NCBI RefSeq assembly: GCF_002216855.1
Contig: NZ_CP022356.1
Coordinates: forward strand, 744,001 to 808,000
Direction: 5' to 3'
Length of the DNA: 64,000 nucleotides
From: Paraphotobacterium marinum
GTDB taxonomy: Bacteria; Pseudomonadota; Gammaproteobacteria; Enterobacterales; Vibrionaceae
Translations under genes and position numbers: made by a program
Notes under the pieces: generated by a model
Database searches by the model: none
What the model saw: only the letters and a program-made list of their open reading frames with translations
Told to the model about the DNA's origin: nothing
Part shown: positions 30,201 to 35,757 of the stretch, piece by piece
How positions within the stretch are numbered: position 1 is the stretch's first letter
Layout: every line of letters starts with the position of its first letter

Positions 30201-33200
30201 TTAAAGGAAATGCATCTTCTGTATCATCAGTACCATCATTATCATCATCGTTGTCGGCATTATCTCCTGTTCCATCATTATCCGTATCTGTGTCTTCACC
30301 CGGATCTAAAGGAAATGCATCTTCTGTATCATCAGTACCGTCATTATCATCATCGGTGTCCGCATTATCGCCTGTTCCATCATTATCCGTGTCGGTGTCT
30401 TCATTTGGATCTAAAGGAAATGCATCATCCGCGTCTGGCGTACCGTCATTATCATCATCGGTATCGGCATTATCACCCGTGCCATCACCATCGGTATCGG
30501 TATCTTCATTTGAATCTAAAGGAAATGCGTCATCTGCATCTGGCATTCCATCACCATCATCATCGGTATCGGCATTATCACCGGTTCCATCATTATCCGT
30601 ATCTGTGTCTTCAGTTGAATCTAAAGGAAAAGCATCATCTGTATCATCAGTACCATCATTATCATCATCGGTATCGCCATTATCACCAGTGCCATCACCA
30701 TCGGTATCTGTATCTTCAGTTGAATCTAAAGGAAATGCGTCATCTGCATCTGGCGTACCGTCATTGTCATCATCGGTATCGGCATTATCTCCTGTTCCAT
30801 CATTATCGGTATCTGTATCTTCAGTTGGATCTAAAGGAAATGTATCATCTGTGTCTATCGTACCATCATTATCATCATCGTTGTCGGCATTATCCCCAGC
30901 TCCATCACCATCAGTATCGGTATCTTCAGTTGAATCTAAAGGAAATGCGTCATCTGCGTCTGGCGTACCATCATTATCATCATCGGTGTCCGCATTATCA
31001 CCGGCTCCATCATTATCGGTATCCGTATCTTCAGTTGAATCTAAAGGAAATGCATCATCTGCGTCTGGCGTACCATCATTATCATCATCGGTATCGGCAT
31101 TATCTCCAGCTCCATCATTATCGGTATCCGTGTCTTCAGTTGAATCTAAAGGGAAGGCATCATCACCATCATCTGTTCCATCCCCATCGTCATCGTTGTC
31201 GGCATCATCACCCGTGCCATCACCATCGGTATCCGTATCTTCAGTTGAATCTAAAGGAAATGCGTCATCTGCGTCTGGCGTACCATCATTATCATCATCG
31301 TTATCCGCATTATCGCCCGTGCCATCACCATCGGTATCCGTATCTTCAGTTGAATCTAAAGGAAATGCGTCATCTGCGTCTGGCGTACCATCATTATCAT
31401 CATCGTTGTCGGCATTATCCCCAGCTCCATCACCATCAGTATCGGTATCTTCAGTTGAATCTAAAGGAAAGGCATCATCTACGTCTGGCGTACCATCATT
31501 ATCATCATCGGTATCGGCATTATCTCCAGCTCCATCATTATCGGTATCCGTGTCTTCAGTTGAATCTAAAGGAAATGCGTCATCTGCGTCTGGCGTTCCG
31601 TCTCCATCATCATCGTTATCCGCATTATCACCGGCTCCATCATTATCCGTATCTGTGTCTTCAGTTGAATCTAAAGGAAATGCATCATCAGCATCTGGGG
31701 TACCATCATTATCATCATCGTTGTCGGTATTATCTCCTGTTCCATCTCCATCGGTATCCGTATCTTCAGTTGAATCTAAAGGAAATGCATCATCAGCATC
31801 TGGGGTACCATCATTGTCATCATCGGTATCGGCATTATCACCGGCTCCATCATTATCGGTATCCGTGTCTTCAGTTGAATCTAAAGGGAAGGCATCATCA
31901 CCATCATCTGTTCCATCCCCATCGTCATCGTTGTCGGCATTATCACCCGTGCCATCACCATCGGTATCCGTATCTTCAGTTGAATCTAAAGGAAATGCGT
32001 CATCTGCGTCTGGCGTTCCGTCTCCATCATCATCGTTGTCGGCATTATCACCCGTGCCATCACCATCGGTATCTGTGTCTTCAGTTGAATCTAAAGGAAA
32101 TCCATCATCAGCATCTGGGGTACCATCATTATCATCATCGTTGTCGGTATTATCTCCTGTTCCATCTCCATCGGTATCTGTGTCTTCAGTTGAATCTAAA
32201 GGAAATGCATCATCAGCATCTGGGGTACCATCATTGTCATCATCGGTATCTGCATTATCACCGGCTCCATCATTATCGGTATCTGTATCTTCAGTTGGAT
32301 CTAAAGGAAATGCATCATCTGTATCATCAGTGCCATCTCCATCATCATCGTTGTCGGTATTATCTCCTGTTCCATCACCATCGGTATCGGTATCTTCATC
32401 CTGATCTAAAGGAAATGCATCATCTGTGTCTGGCGTACCGTCATTGTCATCATCGGTATCTGCATTATCTCCTGTTCCATCATTATCGGTATCTGTATCT
32501 TCAGTTGAATCAAGTGGGAAGGCATCATCTGTATCATCAGTGCCATCATTATCATCATCGTTGTCGGTATTATCTCCTGTTCCATCACCATCGTTATCTG
32601 TGTCTTCAGTTGAATCTAAAGGGAAGGCATCATCACCATCATCTGTTCCATCCCCATCGTCATCGTTGTCGGCATTATCACCCGTGCCATCACCATCGGT
32701 ATCCGTATCTTCAGTTGAATCTAAAGGAAATGCGTCATCTGCGTCTGGCGTTCCGTCTCCATCATCATCGTTATCCGCATTATCACCGGCTCCATCATTA
32801 TCGGTGTCGGTATCTTCATCTGAATTTAATGGAAATGCATCATCTGCGTCTGGTGTTCCATCATTATCATCATCGTTATCCGCATTATCGCCTGTACCAT
32901 CACCATCGGTATCCGTATCTTCAGTTGAATCTAAAGGAAATGCGTCATCTGCGTCTGGCGTTCCGTCTCCATCATCATCGTTATCCGCATTATCACCGGC
33001 TCCATCATTATCCGTATCTGTGTCTTCAGTTGAATCTAAAGGAAATGCATCATCAGCATCTGGGGTACCATCATTATCATCATCGTTGTCGGTATTATCT
33101 CCTGTTCCATCACCATCGGTATCTGTATCTTCATCCGGATCTAAAGGAAATGCATCATCCGCGTCCTGCGTACCATCATTATCATCATCGGTATCTGCAT

Positions 33201-35559
33201 TATCTCCTGTTCCATCATTATCGGTGTCGGTATCTTCATCTGGATCTAAAGGAAAGGCATCATCAGCATCTGGGGTACCATCATTATCAGCATCAGTATC
33301 GCCATTATCACCGATTCCATCACCATCGGTATCCGTATCTTCATCTGGATCTAAAGGAAAGGCATCATCAGCATCTGGGGTACCATCATTATCAGCATCG
33401 GTATCGGCATTATCACCCGTGCCATCACCATCGGTATCTGTATCTTCATCTGGATCTAAAGGAAAGGCATCATCAGCATCTGGGGTACCATCATTATCAG
33501 CATCAGTATCGGCATTATCACCCGTGCCATCACCATCGGTATCTGTATCTTCATCCGGATCTAAAGGAAAGGCATCATCCGCGTCCTGCGTACCATCATT
33601 ATCATCATCGGTATCTGCATTATCTCCTGTTCCATCATTATCCGTGTCGGTGTCTTCATCTGGATCTAAAGGAAAGGCATCATCAGCATCTGGGGTACCA
33701 TCATTATCATCATCGGTATCGGCATTATCACCCGTGCCATCACCATCGGTATCTGTATCTTCATCTGGATCTAAAGGAAAGGCATCATCAGCATCTGGGG
33801 TACCATCATTATCAGCATCAGTATCGCCATTATCACCGATTCCATCACCATCGGTATCTGTATCTTCAGTTGGATCTAAAGGAAAGGCATCATCAGCATC
33901 TGGGGTACCATCATTATCAGCATCAGTATCGCCATTATCACCCGTGCCATCACCATCTGTATCTGTATCTTCATCCGGATCTAAAGGAAATGCATCATCC
34001 GCGTCCTGCGTACCATCATTATCATCATCGGTATCTGCATTATCTCCTGTTCCATCATTATCGGTGTCGGTATCTTCATCTGGATCTAAAGGAAAGGCAT
34101 CATCAGCATCTGGGGTACCATCATTATCAGCATCAGTATCGCCATTATCACCCGTGCCATCACCATCGGTATCTGTATCTTCATCTGGTTCTAAAGGAAA
34201 GGCATCATCAGCATCTGGGGTACCATCATTATCATCATCGGTATCTGCATTATCTCCTGTTCCATCATTATCCGTGTCGGTGTCTTCATCTGGATCTAAA
34301 GGAAAGGCATCATCAGCATCTGGGGTACCATCATTATCATCATCGGTATCGGCATTATCACCCGTGCCATCACCATCGGTATCTGTATCTTCATCTGGAT
34401 CTAAAGGAAAGGCATCATCAGCATCTGGGGTACCATCATTATCAGCATCAGTATCGCCATTATCACCGATTCCATCACCATCGGTATCTGTATCTTCAGT
34501 TGGATCTAAAGGAAAGGCATCATCAGCATCTGGGGTACCATCATTATCAGCATCAGTATCGCCATTATCACCCGTGCCATCACCATCTGTATCTGTATCT
34601 TCATCCGGATCTAAAGGAAATGCATCATCCGCGTCCTGCGTACCATCATTATCATCATCGGTATCTGCATTATCTCCTGTTCCATCATTATCGGTGTCGG
34701 TATCTTCATCTGGATCTAAAGGAAAGGCATCATCAGCATCTGGGGTACCATCATTATCAGCATCAGTATCGCCATTATCACCCGTGCCATCACCATCGGT
34801 ATCTGTATCTTCATCTGGTTCTAAAGGAAAGGCATCATCAGCATCTGGGGTACCATCATTATCATCATCGGTATCGGCATTATCACCCGTGCCATCACCA
34901 TCGGTATCTGTATCTTCATCTGGATCTAAAGGAAAGGCATCATCAGCATCTGGGGTACCATCATTATCAGCATCAGTATCGCCATTATCACCCTTGCCAT
35001 CACCATCGGTATCTGTATCTTCATCTGGTTCTAAAGGAAAGGCATCATCAGCATCTGGGGTACCATCATTGTCATCATCGGTATCCTTATTATCGCCTGT
35101 ACCATCACCATCGGTGTCGGTGTCTTCATCTGGATCTAAAGGAAAGGCATCATCCGAGTCTGGCGTACCATCATTATCATCATCGGTATCAGCATTATCA
35201 ACTGTTCCATCATTATCGGTATCTGTATCTTTATTTGGATTTAAAAGAAGTGCATTATCTGTATCATCGGTTCCATCATTGTAATCATCAGTATCCTTAT
35301 TATCGCCTGTTCCATCACTATCCGTATCTTCATCATCAACCTTGTCATCATTATCGACATCTTTCTTTACAGGTTTGACAATATTATTATCGTCTGTGTT
35401 AGTGACAACTTTATCTTCAGTATTATTCTTAGTTGGATTATCTAATTGGCTAGTTTGTTTGTTATCATTAAAGGAGTTGCTATCCTCACAACTTGTTAAA
35501 AAAAACAAAGAAGTAAATATAGTAATTAACAGTAATCTTAAAGGTAGCTTTCTATCCAT
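18229..35559 (-). CDS. Giant lipoprotein of about 150 thrombospondin-type-3-like Ca-binding repeats
   Basis: A single uninterrupted 5776-residue reading frame. It starts with a lipoprotein signal (lipobox LTSC, Cys24, then Glu-Asp) and an Asn/Thr-rich linker. From about residue 78 to 3427 there are about 96 repeats of 35 residues built on DTDGDGTGDNADTDDDNDG plus DADDAFPLDP. A globular module (3428-3602) follows, then about 56 repeats of a second type (DNSESIDTDGDG, TGNNADTDDDNDGV, LDNDDAFPL; about 3603-5564), a second paralogous module (5565-5741) and a short repeat tail ending NPYLVD. The only cysteines I see are Cys24 and one pair bracketing each module. DxDxDG loops should bind Ca and give a long, stiff, very acidic surface fibre, perhaps an adhesin or stalk. 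That function is inference. Confidence 0.9.
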   Translation of the reverse strand: MDRKLPLRLLLITIFTSLFFLTSCEDSNSFNDNKQTSQLDNPTKNNTEDKVVTNTDDNNIVKPVKKDVDNDDKVDDEDTDSDGTGDNKDTDDYNDGTDDTDNALLLNPNKDTDTDNDGTVDNADTDDDNDGTPDSDDAFPLDPDEDTDTDGDGTGDNKDTDDDNDGTPDADDAFPLEPDEDTDTDGDGKGDNGDTDADNDGTPDADDAFPLDPDEDTDTDGDGTGDNADTDDDNDGTPDADDAFPLEPDEDTDTDGDGTGDNGDTDADNDGTPDADDAFPLDPDEDTDTDNDGTGDNADTDDDNDGTQDADDAFPLDPDEDTDTDGDGTGDNGDTDADNDGTPDADDAFPLDPTEDTDTDGDGIGDNGDTDADNDGTPDADDAFPLDPDEDTDTDGDGTGDNADTDDDNDGTPDADDAFPLDPDEDTDTDNDGTGDNADTDDDNDGTPDADDAFPLEPDEDTDTDGDGTGDNGDTDADNDGTPDADDAFPLDPDEDTDTDNDGTGDNADTDDDNDGTQDADDAFPLDPDEDTDTDGDGTGDNGDTDADNDGTPDADDAFPLDPTEDTDTDGDGIGDNGDTDADNDGTPDADDAFPLDPDEDTDTDGDGTGDNADTDDDNDGTPDADDAFPLDPDEDTDTDNDGTGDNADTDDDNDGTQDADDAFPLDPDEDTDTDGDGTGDNADTDADNDGTPDADDAFPLDPDEDTDTDGDGTGDNADTDADNDGTPDADDAFPLDPDEDTDTDGDGIGDNGDTDADNDGTPDADDAFPLDPDEDTDTDNDGTGDNADTDDDNDGTQDADDAFPLDPDEDTDTDGDGTGDNTDNDDDNDGTPDADDAFPLDSTEDTDTDNDGAGDNADNDDDGDGTPDADDAFPLDSTEDTDTDGDGTGDNADNDDDNDGTPDADDAFPLNSDEDTDTDNDGAGDNADNDDDGDGTPDADDAFPLDSTEDTDTDGDGTGDNADNDDDGDGTDDGDDAFPLDSTEDTDNDGDGTGDNTDNDDDNDGTDDTDDAFPLDSTEDTDTDNDGTGDNADTDDDNDGTPDTDDAFPLDQDEDTDTDGDGTGDNTDNDDDGDGTDDTDDAFPLDPTEDTDTDNDGAGDNADTDDDNDGTPDADDAFPLDSTEDTDTDGDGTGDNTDNDDDNDGTPDADDGFPLDSTEDTDTDGDGTGDNADNDDDGDGTPDADDAFPLDSTEDTDTDGDGTGDNADNDDDGDGTDDGDDAFPLDSTEDTDTDNDGAGDNADTDDDNDGTPDADDAFPLDSTEDTDTDGDGTGDNTDNDDDNDGTPDADDAFPLDSTEDTDTDNDGAGDNADNDDDGDGTPDADDAFPLDSTEDTDTDNDGAGDNADTDDDNDGTPDVDDAFPLDSTEDTDTDGDGAGDNADNDDDNDGTPDADDAFPLDSTEDTDTDGDGTGDNADNDDDNDGTPDADDAFPLDSTEDTDTDGDGTGDDADNDDDGDGTDDGDDAFPLDSTEDTDTDNDGAGDNADTDDDNDGTPDADDAFPLDSTEDTDTDNDGAGDNADTDDDNDGTPDADDAFPLDSTEDTDTDGDGAGDNADNDDDNDGTIDTDDTFPLDPTEDTDTDNDGTGDNADTDDDNDGTPDADDAFPLDSTEDTDTDGDGTGDNGDTDDDNDGTDDTDDAFPLDSTEDTDTDNDGTGDNADTDDDGDGMPDADDAFPLDSNEDTDTDGDGTGDNADTDDDNDGTPDADDAFPLDPNEDTDTDNDGTGDNADTDDDNDGTDDTEDAFPLDPGEDTDTDNDGTGDNADNDDDNDGTDDTEDAFPLNPGEDSDTDNDGIGDNADTDDDNDGTPDADDAFPLDPSEDTDSDNDGIGDNADTDDDGDGTSDADDAFPLDSNEDTDTDNDGIGDNADTDDDNDGTPDTDDAFPLDPSEDTDTDNDGTGDNMDTDDDGDGTDDTEDDFPLDPTEDTDSDGDGTGDNADTDDDNDDTPDTDDAFPLNPGEDTDTDNDGIGDNADTDDDGDGTEDTDDAFPFDPTEDTDSDSDGTGDNADTDDDGDGTDDSNDAFPLDPTEDTDTDNDGTGDNADTDDDNDGSPDTDDAFPLDPTEDTDSDSDGTGDNADTDDDNDGTPDTDDAFPLDPAEDTDTDNDGTGDNADTDDDGDGTDDTEDAFPLDPTEDTDTDNDGTGDNADTDDDNDGTPDADDAFPLDSNEDTDTDNDGAGDNADTDDDNDGTPDTDDAFPLDPSEDTDTDNDGTGDNTDTDDDGDGTDDTEDDFPFDPSEDTDTDNDGTGDNADTDDDNDGTPDTDDAFPLDSAEDTDTDNDGDGDNADTDDDNDGSPDTDDAFPLDPSEDTDTDGDGTGDNTDTDDDGDGTEDTDDAFPFDPTEDTDSDSDGTGDNADTDDDGDGTDDTEDAFPLDPTEDTDTDNDGTGDNTDTDDDGDGTEDTDDAFPLDPTEDTDSDSDGTGDNADTDDDNDGTPDTDDAFPLDPTEDTDTDNDGTGDNADTDDDNDGSPDTDDAFPLDPTEDTDSDSDGTGDNADTDDDNDGTPDTDDAFPLDSAEDTDTDNDGTGDNADTDDDNDGNDDTDDAFPLDPTEDTDSDNDGIGDNADADDDNDGTPDVGDAFPFDPTEDTDTDSDGDGDNADTDDDNDGTDDTDDAFPLDPTEDTDSDNDGIGDNADADDDNDSTPDADDAFPLDSNEDTDTDNDGTGDNADTDDDNDGSPDTDDAFPLDPTEDTDTDNDGTGDNADTDDDGDGTEDTDDAFPLDPTEDTDSDSDGTGDNADTDDDNDGTPDTDDAFPLDLTEDTDTDNDGTGDNADADDDNDGTPDADDAFPFDPTEDTDTDGDGTGDNADTDDDGDGTDDSNDAFPLDPTEDTDTDNDGTGDNADTDDDGDGTDDSNDAFPLDPTEDTDSDNDGTGDNADTDDDNDGTDDTDDAFPLDPNEDTDTDGDGTGDNADTDADGDGTSDADDAFPLDSNEDTDTDNDGAGDNADTDDDNDGTPDADDAFPLDSNEDTDTDNDGTGDNADTDDDNDGTPDTDDAFPFDPTEDTDTDNDGTGDNADTDDDGDGTDDGDDVFPFDPTEDTDTDGDGTGDNADTDDDGDGTDDSDDAFPLDPTEDTDTDNDGTGDNADTDDDGDGTDDTEDGFPLNPNEDTDTDSDGTGDNTDTDDDGDGTDDNDDAFPLDPTEDTDTDNDGIGDNADNDDDGDGTNDSNDAFPLDPNEDTDTDNDGTGDNADTDDDGDGTDDSNDAFPLDPTEDTDTDGDGTGDNADTDDDGDGTDDSNDAFPLDPTEDTDTDNDGDGDNTDTDDDNDGTPDADDAFPLDPTEDIDTDGDGTGDNADNDDDGDGTDDGDDAFPLDPTEDTDTDNDGTGDNADNDDDGDGTNDTDDVFPLDPNEDTDTDSDGTGDNADSDDDGDGTNDIDDAFPLDQNEDTDTDSDGIGDNADTDDDGDGLTDTEECTGSSGPIYATANENGEYEFIVYQGITTGSNILFFNGSVTTTLSALTSELIVVYDDDDMLNDSGTSDGQIRDNDIVNTQYVVNDLTIANLNSGNYITSIGRTSVENLSTGESGSIYILSSSSNYVFASTIVLTNGDSIKLTSANYKPDIQSPSFYIGQAPYTDLIATEENNNNGCDIDTDNDGLFNYLDEDSDNDGVNDGIDVFPLDTNESIDSDGDGVGNNTDTDDDNDGIPDSEDVFPLDNSESIDTDGDGVGNNADTDDDGDGVSDILDLFPVDANETLDSDGDGIGDNADTDDDNDGVSDNDDAFRLDNTESIDTDGDGIGNNADTDDDNDGVADSEDAFPLDNSESIDTDGDGTGNNADTDDDDDGVSDDDDAFPLDNSESIDTDGDGTGNNADTDDDGDGVADNEDAFPLDNSESIDTDGDGTGNNADTDDDNDGVLDNEDAFPLDNSESIDTDGDGTGNNADTDDDNDGVLDNEDAFPLDNSESIDTDGDGTGNNSDNDDDDDGVADNDDAFPLDNSESIDTDGDGTGNNADTDDDGDGVLDNDDDFPLDNSESIDTDGDGVGNNADTDDDDDGVLDNEDAFPLDNAESIDTDGDGIGNNADTDDDGDGVADNDDAFPLDNSESIDTDGDGTGNNADTDDDGDGVADNDDAFPLDNSESIDTDGDGIGNNADTDDDNDGVLDIEDALPLDDSETIDTDGDGVGNNADTDDDNDGALDNDDAFPLDNSESIDTDGDGIGNNTDTDDDDDGVLDNDDAFPLDNSESIDTDGDGTGNNADNDDDNDGVLDNDDAFPLDNSESIDTDGDGTGNNADTDDDNDGVLDNDDAFPLDNSESIDTDGDGTGNNADSDDDNDGVLDNDDAFPLDNSESIDTDGDGTGNNADTDDDNDGVLDNDDAFPLDNAESIDTDGDGTGNNADTDDDNDGTADENDAFPLDATEDTDTDNDGTGNNADTDDDDDGVVDNDDAFPLDNSESIDTDGDGIGNNVDTDDDNDGTADDNDAFPLDATEDTDTDNDGTGNNADTDDDDDGISDNEDSFPLDNSESIDTDGDGIGNNADTDDDNDGVLDSEDAFPLDNAESIDTDGDGVGNNADNDDDDDGVLDNEDAFPLDNSESIDTDGDGTGNIADTDDDNDGVLDNDDAFPLDNSESIDTDGDGIGNNADTDDDNDGVLDIEDALPLDDSETIDTDGDGVGNNADTDDDNDGVLDNEDAFPLDNSESIDTDADGIGNNTDTDDDDDGVLDNDDAFPLDNAESIDTDGDGTGNNADIDDDDDGVSDNEDAFPLDNSESIDTDGDGTGNNADTDDDGDGVLDNEDAFPLDNSESIDTDGDGTGNNADNDDDDDGVLDNEDAFPLDNSESIDTDADGIGNNTDTDDDNDGVLDNNDAFPLDNSENTDTDGDGVGNNADTDDDNDGVLDIEDALPLDDSETIDTDGDGTGNNSDTDDDNDGVADNEDAFPLDNSESIDTDGDGTGNNADTDDDDDGVSDNEDAFPLDNAESIDTDADGIGNNTDTDDDDDGVSDNEDAFPLDNAESIDTDGDGTGNNADTDDDDDGVLDNDDAFPLDNSESIDTDGDGTGNNADTDDDNDGVADNDDAFPLDNSESIDTDGDGTGNNADTDDDDDGVLDSEDAFPLDNSESIDTDGDGTGNNADTDDDDDGVLDNEDAFPLDDSESIDTDGDGTGNNADNDDDDDGVADNEDDFPLDNSESIDTDGDGIGNNADSDDDDDGVLDSEDALPLDDSETIDTDGDGTGNNADNDDDNDGVLDNDDAFPLDNSESIDTDGDGIGNNADTDDDDDGVSDNEDAFPLDNAESIDTDGDGTGNNADTDDDDDGVSDNEDAFPLDNAESIDTDGDGTGNNADTDDDDDGVLDNDDAFPLDNSESIDTDGDGTGNNADTDDDNDGVLDNNDAFPLDNSESIDTDGDGTGNNADSDDDDDGVLDNDDAFPLDNSESIDTDGDGTGNNADSDDDDDGVADSDDAFPLDDSESIDTDGDGTGNNTDTDDDNDGVADAEDLFPLDNSESSDFDNDGIGDNGDDDDDNDGMPDFMDAFPYDPTEFSDTDGDGVGDSSDAFPLDFEEQTDTDGDGVGDNGDDFPNDPSETRDTDGDGIGDNTDTDDDNDTILDIDEGCSNKKYASFNDDGEVELLIYSSNLIQNLNGANIFGYNGTTETVIIQNLDYSTIMIKDNDPILSDSSNGGLQTLDTDGEQTVVDITGLNLIGNEIFSYGNIEINNITTGETGRLYVLANSTSGFGNAFYATTVILNEGDTVEWTASNSSTLHSSPVFFVGQVPYSELLASYESDVGYCEGIDTDGDGLADHLDVDSDNDGIPDIDDENPYLVD
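18336..18867 (-). other. Globular module 2 of the giant lipoprotein
   Basis: This stretch encodes residues 5565-5741, a non-repeat, beta-rich domain starting GCSNKKYASFNDDGEVELL and ending FFVGQVPYSELLASYE...GYC. It is a paralogue of module 1 (24754-25278): shared elements include an IYxL/LYVL strand after a TTGETG or STGESG turn, ATTVILNEGDTV versus ASTIVLTNGDSI, and VGQVPYSELLA versus IGQAPYTDLIA. The bounding cysteines are 176 residues apart. I do not recognise a named domain. Confidence 0.75.
18900..24720 (-). repeat. 105-bp repeat block B (NSESIDTDGDGTGNN type)
   Basis: About 56 tandem copies of a 105-bp unit encode the DNSESIDTDGDG, TGNNADTDDDNDG, VLDNDDAFPL repeat family. Units differ by a few synonymous or conservative changes. 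Segments of more than one unit recur, for example about 190 bases around 21645-21832 match 23115-23302, an offset of 14 units. Confidence 0.9.
24754..25278 (-). other. Globular module 1 of the giant lipoprotein
   Basis: This stretch encodes residues 3428-3602, starting CTGSSGPIYATANENGEYEF and ending IGQAPYTDLIATEEN...GC. The Cys residues at both ends are 174 residues apart, as in module 2, and could form a disulfide. The module separates the two repeat families, which change type exactly across it. It is predicted to be mainly beta strand. The family is unknown to me. Confidence 0.75.
25290..35330 (-). repeat. 105-bp repeat block A (DADDAFPLDPDEDTDTDGDG type)
   Basis: About 96 tandem 105-bp units encode the DADDAFPLDP(D/T/N/S)EDTDTD(G/N)DG, TGDNADTDDDNDGTP repeat family. 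Copies nearest the gene start, after two degenerate units, are the most alike and include a perfect duplication (33590-34875). Copies towards module 1 are more diverged, suggesting expansion mainly near the 5' end of the gene. Confidence 0.92.
33590..34875 (-). repeat. Perfect 630-bp tandem duplication inside block A
   Basis: Positions 33590-34245 and 34220-34875 are identical over 656 bases by line-by-line comparison, at an offset of 630 bases, exactly six 105-bp units. The identity exceeds the offset by 26 bases, as expected for a tandem duplication by unequal exchange between repeat units. The absence of any difference implies a very recent event or conversion. Confidence 0.88.
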
Positions 35560-35703
35560 AAACTTAAGCCTAATAAAAACCTAAGTAAATTTATGCAAAT
35601 TTCAAGCCACAAAGTTTAAAGAATAACTTATTGATTTTAATGTTTAAATAAACTTAATATGAATGTTTTTCCGAAATGCAACAAATGAAATTTTTATTTT
35701 GAC

Positions 35704-35750
35704 AAAAATCTTGGAAACAAAACTAATTATTGAATCCAAGATTATTTTTT
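35704..35750 (-). terminator. Terminator of the downstream oppA-like gene
   Basis: AATCTTGGA (35707-35715) pairs with TCCAAGATT (35735-35743) around a 19-base loop. Read on the minus strand the stem is followed by TTTTG, and it lies about 15 bases after the stop of the gene at 35758. The 198-base gap 35560-35757 shows no gene; it must also hold the giant gene's promoter. Confidence 0.6.
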
Positions 35751-35757
35751 TAGCGAA

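Noticed and set aside
18900-35330. CRISPR-like regular repeat pattern
   Set aside because: Repeats are contiguous 105-bp coding units without unique spacers, in one open frame, and no cas genes are near.
25257-35378. 3373-, 2337- and 952-residue plus-strand frames opposite block A
   Set aside because: They have the same cause: stop-free antisense frames of the repeat unit. The minus-strand frame has the signal peptide, lipobox and unique modules.
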